Shown: positions 54,901 to 64,000 of the stretch, piece after piece
How positions within the stretch are numbered: the first letter of the stretch is position 1
Layout of the letters: every line of letters begins with the position of its first letter
Origin: Phoronis australis
Lineage: Eukaryota; Phoronida; Phoronidae
Assembly: GCA_002633005.1 (NCBI GenBank)
Contig: NMRA01000001.1
Location: 2,608,997-2,672,996 of the forward strand
Length of the DNA: 64,000 nt
Reading direction: 5' to 3'
Notes under the pieces: generated by a model
What the model was told of the DNA's origin: nothing
Seen by the model: only the letters and a program-made list of their open reading frames with translations
Database searches by the model: none
Translations under genes and position numbers: made by a program

Positions 54901-57900
54901 ATACGTTAGGCAATCACAGTTTCAGACTATATCTGTCAACCTTGTCAGTTTCACATTGTAAAAGAAAATCTTTGCTGGCAAAACAAAAGAATGGCGATGA
55001 TTCAATAATTTGCATTACTTTACAGGCCCATCAAAAATGATCTTATTGTTACAATTACTGTTAGTATAGCTATTCTTAGAAATTGTGTTATCTCTTGTAC
55101 AATAAAAATCTTCAATTGGTGAACTGTCATTCACAGTAAGATGTGAAAAATTTTAAATTTTATGCAATGTTTATCTGGATGGGAACATGAAGATGAATCA
55201 AGGGCACTCTATTCTGAAGTGATGTTACGGAAACATGGTTTATAACTGCATTTTAAATCAAATATTTGATTTTTGATTATTTTCAGCTACTTAGAGATCT
55301 ATAACGAACATGTCAGAGACCTTCTTCGCAATAAAAATGACCAGTCTCTGCGAGTGCGTGAGCATCCCAAGGAGGGGCCATATGTGCAAGGTGAGAAAAG
55401 GTGTTGGTTGTTTTTGAGCATTGTTTTATGAACAGCTGGTTTAACCAAAATGATAATTTGAATATTGTGTATTGACTAGATAAACCAGTAACGTCAATAC
55501 CTTATGCTGTTTTCTATGCGAGTTTGAAATTTTAATTGTTCTCAAACTTAAGACGTTTTTTTGTAAAATATGTTAAAACTATGTTTTGCAGTTAACCGTG
55601 TTGCCTGAGGACTTTTGCATTGAAGTGTGACTTAAAATTTGATTTTGAATGGGAAGTCTTTTTGGTAAAGAATTCCAGAGTGTCAATGTAAAATTGCCTT
55701 GCCGAATTGCTTGTTGCATTGGGTACACAAATCAGTACTATCTGGAAAAGATGTCAGTGATTTATGAGCTGCTTCAAAACCTATTATCTAGGTGATGGAC
55801 GTTGTTATTGATCCAGGTGAAATGCTATATCCAAAAAGCTATAAATCATGTGATTGATAACTCTTTTGTGTATAATAATATTTTCTAATTCTATTAAATA
55901 ATTTTTGCATCTTGATAGGTTTTAGCCATTAATCATTTTTTACCTTATTTAATGTTGAAAATGAATTAACAGACATGTTTTTCACTTTGATCTGAATAAT
56001 CAAAGGCGATGGTATGTAGACAGGCTGTTTTAGTTGCAATACCGATGATGATGATGCTACATCATTCAGATTTGTCCAAACATCTTGTTGTGAGCTACTC
56101 AGACATTAAGGAACTCATGGACCGAGGCAACACACAGAGAACTACAGCCTCTACCAACATGAACGACACCAGCAGTCGATCACACGCCATATTTACCATC
56201 AAGTTTGTGCAGGTAAATGGTTCCCGGGTGAATTCTCTGGTTCATGTCTTGGAGGTTGTAGCTTGATTCTTCATCATGGTGAACATTGCTGGTTGTTGTT
56301 TTATGTCTTTGAGGCAGCACACTTTCCCCATATAAATGGACCTCGGAAAATGTCATTACAGGAGATGCATTATGCTGCTTTTTGTAAAAAGGTGTACTTA
56401 ACTAAAAAAACATGCAGTTTTGTTCATTTTTCCTTTCAAAATTGATTGGTTTTTAAATTGTACATGTTGCGCCAAATTCATTTCCTTGGTACTCTGCAGC
56501 AGTGATCAGTGATGTAAAAAGATGACTTCAAGACTGTTAGTTTTGCAAATTGTTATAAATAGCCTATTTTCTTGGCTTTTCAAATGTTTAAATTTTATCA
56601 ACACGTTCTGGAAAACTAAACATGACTAATGTGTATTCCTGATTGAATTTACCATGATTTAGGCCAAGTTCAACAAGAACATGCCAAGTGAAACCCAAAG
56701 TAAGATCCACCTGGTGGATTTGGCAGGCAGTGAAAGAGCAGATGCCACTGGTGCTACAGGTCAAAGGTTAAAAGAGGGCGCTAGTATCAACAAATCTCTA
56801 GTCACACTGGGAAATGTAATCTCTACTCTAGGTTAGTAGCTGAAACCAGGTTGAAAATGTGACTATTTTTCAAAGTGGCTGTCATGATAGGGTGGTGGAT
56901 ATTGGTTTTCAGGTATTTAAATGGAGGTGAAATTTTCTTTTCACATTGTTGAAATTGGCTTATTTAGCAAGTAGTTGCATGATGTAAATTCCAGACTTCA
57001 GAACAAAAAGTTCTTGCATTAGCACAAATAGTTCATAATATAGTATACTGAAATTTTCTTCCAAAATTTGTTTAATATTCTGTAGCATATTCTTTTGCTT
57101 ATCTGAATAGTTTAATAATTTGATTCTAGCTGAAATGTCAGATCGGAAGTCTGGTAAAGTCTTCATTCCGTATCGTGACTCAGTTCTTACGTGGTTGCTG
57201 AAGGATAGTCTGGGCGGTAACTCCAAGACAATAATGATCGCAAGTTTGTATTATTTTAGTCATTGTTCACTGTGAAATTAGTTAATAATCATATGATGCA
57301 ATAATTAGACTATGTAAAAGTTCTTTTTTCTTATTTATAAGTTATTCAAGTAAGTTCTGAAGTAAAGGTTATACTTGTTTTAATCGGATTTTGTGATTTT
57401 ATAAGTCATTCAGAGATTTGTGAATTCTACTAGTGTTTCATGTGTGTTACTGTAGCCATTTTGTTTTATTTGCCAGTGGCAGTTGAATCCCCCTTTCCCT
57501 ATTCATTACGCAGGTGAATTTTATGACGAGCATTAAAACACACATAATTCACAATTTTCGTTTCGGTCATGGAATCTCTTTGCCTTTGAATGGCATTCTG
57601 TGTTAATTTATTTTTTGTTTATATCATGTTTGAAACATGTACTACAGTGAAAAGTATCACAACTGTTTCCCTGTGTTGCAGCCCTATCTCCTGCTGATGT
57701 GAACTACACTGAGACCTTGAGTACATTGCGCTATGCTAATCGGGCTAAGAACATTATTAACAAGCCGACTGTCAATGAAGATCCCAACGTTCGTCTCATT
57801 CGTGAACTGAGAGAAGAAATAGCCAGGCTTAAAGCCATGTTGGGTGGAAACCTAGTATGTTTCATGCTTCCAAATGTAGAAATTAATCGCATCTGTAATA

Positions 57901-60900
57901 TATTGATAATAAAACCTGTTTGGTGGACTGAATATTTACCTTTTTCTAGTGCCACGGAGTCCTCTCATCTCTATGGGTTGATATACGAAGTTCCCGGATG
58001 GCTCAAGACCTGCAATTTGTTACAGTCACATCTGTGTTGCAAAGTTGGACTCGCGTATTTTCCACAGAGCAGCAAGTTTTTAGCCTTATGATAGTTTGAA
58101 GTTTCTGAACACAGTTTATTCATCACTACTTGTCATTTTGGTTTTACGAAAACATGCTTTTGTGTTGTGATCCAGGACAATATTACATCACCTAGAGTGA
58201 AAGAGAGGCTACATGAAAATGAGGCTCGGGTGAAAGTTCTCACAGATGAGTGGGCAGGCAAGTGGAAGGAGATCCAGCATATACTGGAGGTAAGTGTCGA
58301 CTGAGTGGATCACTCAAGAGCATCATTTTGTTACATTGTGTTTAATAACTTCGCTTGTTTAAAGGATCAAAAATCAAGTTTTTGTTTTAGTTGTTTACAT
58401 AATACAGACCTTATCCATTTCAATGTTAATCAGTAGAAATTATATTGTATTTGCTGAAAGTTTCAGTGAGAAGAGTGGTTTTGAAATGTAGTGTCCATGG
58501 TTTATGGTTGTTTTTTCAAATTAAGACACTTAAGATAATTAGCTGACTTCACTGTTATGCTCAGTGAAACACTGTGCTGTACTGGAAGGAAATTTCACAC
58601 ATCTAAATTGTTCTGTTTACATTTCTTTTTCAAACTTTTTACTAGTATTTTTTACAAGATGTGTTAACTAAATTAATTTTTGCTGGCAGGACCAAACACT
58701 AGCCTTGAGGAAAGTTCAAGGACTGGGCGTGGTTCTTGATTCGGATCTGCCTCATCTGATTGGTCTGGATGATGACATACTTAGCACAGGCATCATGCTG
58801 TTCCACTTGAAGGTCAGTTTGGTGCAGTGTGGTCATATAACAATACAATGTTTAGACCATTTGTATTATTGTGTGGTTTCCATCAATAGAAGGCTGAAAT
58901 GAAGTCTGCATTCCTCACAAAATACTAAATTTGGTGTCGCAAATAGCAGCTTGAATTCAGAACTCAAAATGGTTGTGATGTAGAATGCTGATAGTAAGCT
59001 AATGCATTACGCCTTTATTCAGTGGTCATTGCAGACAGATCTTTCTCCACTGTTGAGTGGTCTGCAATCATGACACAAGTGCTATAATGCTGGACATTTG
59101 AGAGTTACCTAATCACTAGTGCTACTACTTTCTTCCATACATAGCCAGGGTTGGCAAGGACTTATCGATGTCTGTGAGAATTGTTAAACAAAAGACCAGG
59201 GCCCGGTCTCTAATCTTTGTACTCTAAACGAACTGGAAATTATTTTTGGCAATTTCTCTGCTCCTTTTGTGCGAACTCAAGATAAGTGGTTATCAGATGG
59301 TGCTCGAATAATTATAGTTTATGCATATGAGTTTCTAGTCCAAGTTTGCACTTAAAAGCCCTCATACGCGTGCTACAAACTCAAGTAAAAACTCGAAACT
59401 TCGAGTTTAAACTCAAACTTTTAGCTTTAATGTTGGATTTGTCAACTGCAAACTAGGACTAATCAATCATCCACGTAAGTCATTATGCATTCGAGCATTG
59501 AGAAATGGACACTTATCTTGAGCTCGCAAAAAAGTAGATTAAAAAATGGCAAACATTATTTCGAGTTCCATTTCGAGTAAAAAGATTCGAGACTGGGCCC
59601 AGGTGGCTTATGGTCATGGGCAATGCCATCAAATACGCTGTTTACAGTTTAGCTGCCATATGGTACACCGTTTATTTGTTGTTAGGCTGTTGAGAACAAG
59701 AAGAGAAATTTGCATTTTTTGTACCACTTCAAAGTAATATGAATAGCAGAATGCTCCCAGTTGACCCACAGTTTTTGAACATGACTACATTTTGTAACAA
59801 TTCATTGCTTGTGAGTACATTTTGAGGAGTAAATTTGATGTTATATTAAACTTTTCAGGAGGGCATAACCAGGATAGGTCGTGTAGATGGTGCAGTCAAG
59901 CAGGATATTGTTCTCAATGGTTTGGAGGTAGAATCTGAACACTGCCTTATTGATCATCATAATGGAGTAGTTACACTCCAGCCAATAGAGGGCGCGTTCT
60001 GCAGTGTTAATGGAGTTCATGTTTCGGAGTCCATTGTTTTGTCTCAAGGTAGGAAAGCTTGGACTGTATTTTGTCATCATAGTGAACATGAATTCAGAAG
60101 TTACACTGTAATTAGCCAGTTGTGTGCAGTGGCACTGGAATGACAAGCACTGAGTGAGCACTAACACACATACTGTTTTCTCAATTTTTTATAACTCATG
60201 TCCTGTCAAGTCGCATTTCTGTGTTGATCTGACACATGGTTTATGTAATGTGCCCATAGACTGGATTGATAGTTGATCCCTTTCCCTTTGGTTAAAATGA
60301 AAGTTAAATAAACATTTTATTCTTGGGAATTACTGTGTCATGGTGTTAGACATGTCACCGTGTATTCTTGTCGACTTCAGGCAGCGAACCCAGACTAATT
60401 TGACTTCGCACGTAATTCTATGCAACACGTTTCTCATCACTCACAGTTATTCAGCATCAAGTTATTTGAAACCACAATTTCAGGTCACTATCCTTTGGCT
60501 TTTCACGATGTTATCCCATTTCTCCTTGATTAGTATCACTTTCCTTTTGCATTGTTCATTTCTGTTTCTCAACCTGTTCCTTTTAGGTGCTGTCATTTTG
60601 TTGGGCCAGACTAACATGTTCCGTTTTAATCACCCAGCTCAGGCTGCCAAACTTAGAGAGGAACACACTAAGGTAGTGACATCTTGGGGACAATGTGGAA
60701 ATTATTGTGATTTGTTGCAATCCTCCAAATAGTTTTCTGAAAACAAAGTACTTTAAGCTTTATTTCAAAGAAATTGTTGTTTGCTCTTGCGTTTATTGAA
60801 GACTCATTATTATGACAGAATTGGACTTTGTGGCTTTAACATTTCATTTGCTTGTGTGCATTGATATCTAGTTTAGTGTTTGGACACTTCACTGAGCACC

Positions 60901-63705
60901 TAGGAAGTCTTTCGATTGTATTTTGATGCAAGCCATAATTAACTGCTTGTTTAATTAATTAATGATAATCCTGAATTACAGGAATGTTATCCCAAAGTAA
61001 AACAATTGTTAGAATTGTTAAATTTCCTCTTGTAACATGTTAAAAGGATGGGCCAGAGCCATTCACCTCTGTAGGAGTCTCTTCTGGACCAATCAATGAC
61101 CAGCTTTTTGACATATAGCTCCATCTGTTGTAGGGCAATCTCCAAAGCCGATCTCTGATGCAGAAGGCATCTCTCAGCCAGTCAATGACCAGCTTAGTAC
61201 AGTCAACAGAGAACTTGGCCTCATTCAGCCCTGTCTTTGAATTGGAAGAAAGGCATCGCGAGGAGATGGAGCAACTAGATGAGAAGAGGTAACAACTGTT
61301 GCAGATTCTGTGAACTGACCGCTTTAAGAGAGATGTAATCTTAGACACAGTTGGTTGAGTTGACTCCAAATAAATTTGGCTAAATTTCCTGTTACACTAA
61401 TGACATCTGGTGGTTCAAACTCTGATTATTACCAGCACATCCACCAGCACCATCTTCACAACTGACATACTGTTTTAGCTGTTGAGGCTACTGCAATCAT
61501 CATAGTACACAATGACTAAATCATAGGGTGGCTCATGCATCAGTTCTGTCTTCTAACTGAGCTGAAGATCCGTCGGTATTGAGCAAAATGGCTATATACA
61601 ACAGATTCTGAGAAATGGAAATCAGAAGAAATTCTCCTGGGAGCAAAGCACTTGTTGAATATGATAGTAATAACAAAAAAAATTTCCTTATTTGGTTACA
61701 TCTCCCTTCTCTGACAATGACAATTGACTTATCGCCAGGATTTTGAGTGACGGCTTAACTGACCATCCAGAACGCAGCATTATTGACTCATCTTCGTTTC
61801 CAAGCCGCCATTTTACCTGACAAACAACACGTTGCCGGGTACAACTTATTGTTTGTTAGTCAAAATGAATAATGATAATAATAATTAAGCCTCATTTTCA
61901 CGGTGCTGTACATTATTGATCACTTTGAAAATTATTACCGGGCCACGGACCTTATCAATCTTGACCCTTCTCAACTCCGCGGGAGTATGCAATGGGTGCA
62001 GTCATTGTCGGCACGCACCGATTAATCCAAACGCTTAATGTTTGTATAAGTTTCAAGTGCTAAAATGCCCAAGTGGTTACCTGAATGGGAAAAAATCAAG
62101 ACCTGCAACTTTTTTTGAAAATGTAATGTGACTGGTTTCTTCTGCTATTTTACGGGTTCAAATCGCATCATAATAGTGATAGACATGTCATCATTAAACA
62201 TATATATATTCTCTACCATTGTATTGTCATGCTTGCTATTGTTTCAGACGACTAATTGAAGAGATGGAGCAGAGATTTCAACTCTCTGAGAATGCGCGAG
62301 TCCAAGAGCAGACACAGAAAGAGCGGGAAATGGAAAAGAGGCGGGAAGAGATGAGGCTTATGCAGGAGGAGATGGAGAGGTTGAAAGTGGAAAATGAAAA
62401 GGTAGACAACTATAAACACTGTAATAATATTCATACTGTGTAATGCAATCATGACCCGAGAAGGCCCTGACTGCTGAAATGACTTGTGTAATATTACAAT
62501 TTGTGCAGTCAGTAGAGATCCTGATTTTCCCATTTGAAAAACAGAGAAATCCTTTGTTGCAAACTTAAAATACATTTTCTCTGTTTTTTTTTTGAGAAAA
62601 ATTGCTAAATATTGCAGGAATCGACTTATTTTTTTGTTCCACACTACAGTTTTGTTTCACTGATGACTTAATTGTTTCTCAAACCAGAAAGATTAATGGC
62701 ACCGCACCGTCTGTAGAAAGATTGTGCAACTACTTTGACATGCTGCTGCCAAGTAACTATCGACCGACTTGTAACCAGATTCAGCTCCGGGTAACAAATT
62801 TGATGGTTTATAGTCTTAATTTTGGGTTATTAAAAAGCAAACGTTAGAATTATGATATCTTCTTCTGAAATATGTGAATTGTGTTCGAAACTTCTAATTC
62901 CATGAAGAAGACAGATTCTGTGACTTCCACCTGTTTCCTGTTATGGCGGAAATCTAGGGTAACCTCTTCAACATGTTGGATAAAATTACTCAACGATGAA
63001 TTTTTCTGCTTTTGCAATCATCTCTACCCTAAAACATTTACAGGCAAAACTCCATATCAAGACTGAAGAAGATAGGCTGAGAAGAAAGAGTATGGATCTG
63101 GAAAAGCAGAAACAGTTTTTCGAAACACAACGAGATATACAGCTAGCACACTTTCAAGAACAAAAAGTAATTGTTCCTTTTTTGAAAGAGTAATTATAAC
63201 TATAAGTTATTAGTAGAGTAAGATCTGTTCCATCTGCTGGTTATTTATTTGTTACATAGTATTTGTCATGTAACTAGTTGGACTTATTCATTTCTTTGGT
63301 AGTGGAGTGCTTTGGTTGTGAAAGGGAGTTCGCTGAGCTACTTAGTTTTGCTATGGGATTTTGACTTAAGTGGCATTGAAACTGATATTGGGAACAGCCC
63401 AGAGGCAGTTAAGTGAAAAGTTGAGTGTTACAAAGGCTGTAAGATTTTTTACTGCTGTTGTTCAAAACTTGTTCCTGTAAAGACATGTGGTTTAGTGTTG
63501 AACTCCTTCAAGGCCAAGTTTTGTGTTGTTATTAAGACGCGTTTTCCAGGAGAAAGAGTTGGAAGCTTTTGAGAAAGAGCGTCTCAACTTACAAAATGAG
63601 AAGGAGGAGTTAGGGAAGAGAATTGAGGAAGAAGTGCATAAGTTGAGGGTTGAGGAAGAGCGCCAACAGAGGGCAGTAGAAGAAGCCAAGAGGGAACTGG
63701 CGTTT
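45936..63705 (+). CDS. KIF16B: KIF16B, kinesin-3 endosome motor; 19 exons seen, 3' end beyond window
   Basis: Exons: 45936-45982, 48936-49005, 51921-52040, 52847-52963, 53712-53744, 54344-54405, 55287-55390, 56070-56212, 56663-56831, 57130-57243, 57682-57854, 58176-58289, 58690-58812, 59859-60048, 60587-60672, 61134-61288, 62248-62401, 63044-63166, 63550-63705; 751 codons so far. The motor domain begins [16 protein letters not shown]. It has the P-loop GQTGSGKT, switch [11 protein letters not shown], switch [10 protein letters not shown] and the neck-side [17 protein letters not shown]. An FHA domain follows ([32 protein letters not shown]), then [14 protein letters not shown] and acidic/basic coiled coil. 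This order and wording match KIF16B, which carries early endosomes toward microtubule plus ends through a C-terminal PX domain, here expected to the right of the window. An upstream ATG at 45926 overlaps the start out of frame. Intron 1 contains a long inverted repeat, intron 2 a duplicated 470-bp block. Confidence 0.94.
47596..47630. repeat. short tandem repeat, ACAGATTAGAG x3
   Basis: Three near-perfect copies in KIF16B intron 1. Confidence 0.7.
48058..48412. mobile_element. long inverted repeat / MITE in KIF16B intron 1
   Basis: Arms of about 105 bp at 48058-48165 and 48311-48412 are imperfect complements: GAGATTATGCCTTTTTTGC against GCAAAAAAGGCATTATTTCG, and GTTCACATATTGGCACATGC against GCGCCAATGTGCGAAC. 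Weaker pairing continues outward to about 47980 and 48450. No open frame of note. It would form a hairpin with about 145 bp in the loop when transcribed. Confidence 0.7.
49281..49750. repeat. 470-bp tandem duplication, copy A
   Basis: Repeated at 49753-50222 with about four single-base differences. The junction has the extra base G at 49751 and N at 49752. Entirely intronic in KIF16B intron 2. Confidence 0.95.
49753..50222. repeat. 470-bp tandem duplication, copy B
   Basis: About 99% identical to 49281-49750; unique sequence resumes after GGATTTTG at 50222. Confidence 0.95.
51151..51240. mobile_element. TIR element remnant, TACCCTAGAACAAGTTACT family, copy 2
   Basis: Its first 19 bp are the same terminal sequence as at 34960-35117, followed by CTGGAACAAGCT and AGTGTAAACGC, but no clear right end. 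Probably truncated. KIF16B intron 2. Confidence 0.45.
54725..54970. repeat. diverged tandem duplication, period about 153 bp
   Basis: AGTTGTGATG(A)GCA.GCGAAG.. TGATAC.TTAG..AATC.CAGTT..AGA.TATATCTG at 54725 recurs at 54878, each ending with TGTAAAAGAAAAT. A related TGCCAGCATTGCAACTC string is at about 49191. Intronic in KIF16B. Confidence 0.6.
59197..59604. mobile_element. TIR element, CAGGGCCCGGTCTC family
   Basis: Left CCAGGGCCCGGTCTCTAATC and right GATTCGAGACTGGGCCCAGG are complements with few mismatches. The interior contains AAACTCGAAACTTCGAGTTT, a further palindrome, and repeated TCGAGT words. About 408 bp, no transposase; KIF16B intron 13. Confidence 0.6.
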
Positions 63706-64000
63706 GTAAGTAGTTTCTAAACAAATCAACATGCTTGCCTGTTGTGGATTTTATTCACTGCTTGCCAGTTGAGGAAATGATCTTTCTTTACTGGTGCACT
63801 CAGTTTGTTTTTATTTTTGCATTGGCTCTTGGCATAGGTGTTTTATCATGCTGTGAGCTATGAACTGTCACAGGGAAAATTTAGGAGTGTTTCCTGCCCG
63901 TGTCATTGGCGCATACACGTTTTCATTGACGCACTGGTGTTGGTTAAGTCGGGCCAATGGGTTTATTGAATTTGTCGCAATTGCACCTTGAATAATAGGC

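Noticed and set aside
56009-56069. Upstream extension of the ORF holding KIF16B exon 8
   Set aside because: The real exon starts after AG at 56069, where phase and sequence fit the kinesin motor; the part before is intron.
57855-58091. Continuation of the open frame after KIF16B exon 11
   Set aside because: The frame reads past the GTATGT donor; the family sequence resumes only at 58176.

Overview
The window is AT-rich animal nuclear DNA. Genes are split into many short exons with GT/AG introns, intergenic spacers are short, and introns are full of small inverted-repeat elements. All six protein genes have clear animal counterparts: two SDR retinol-dehydrogenase-type genes, NRDE2, MOCS1, DTD2 and KIF16B. 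DTD2 of this type is animal-specific, so this is a metazoan, probably an invertebrate; I cannot name the species. Runs of N (11236-11245, 31289-31368) and single Ns (5654, 32378, 49752) show a draft assembly.

Layout: (1) 1545-11890 (+), a seven-exon SDR gene related to RDH13, interrupted by a tandem duplication that copies its third exon, and carrying LINE, zinc-finger transposon and hAT-like remnants in its introns. (2) 14800-19779 (-), the RDH13 orthologue, tail-to-tail with gene 1 and with nearly the same exon lengths and phases. (3) 20182-29929 (+), NRDE2, whose start lies 402 bp from the RDH13 start (shared promoter region). (4) 32932-42392 (+), MOCS1, with the MOCS1A part ending in a Gly-Gly stop and a downstream MoaC-type MOCS1B exon that can be joined in frame through an alternative donor inside the exon carrying the stop. 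(5) 43581-45660 (-), DTD2, convergent with MOCS1. (6) 45936 to beyond the right edge (+), KIF16B: motor, FHA and part of the coiled coil; the PX end lies outside the window. DTD2 and KIF16B start 275 bp apart, around a palindromic E-box.

The genes do not form one pathway. They cover retinoid/carbonyl reduction (two SDRs), nuclear RNA surveillance (NRDE2), molybdenum cofactor synthesis step 1 (MOCS1), tRNA proofreading (DTD2) and early endosome transport (KIF16B). Exon models were assembled by hand; all junctions keep frame and splice to the lengths expected for the families (334, 327, 1151, 396/655, 171 and at least 751 aa).

The main unannotated structure is in the repeats. A foldback element family occurs at least seven times, and two copies contain internal tandem repeats. 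Several other terminal-inverted-repeat families are present. Two tandem duplications have a single N exactly at the junction, which points to two haplotypes placed side by side by the assembler.
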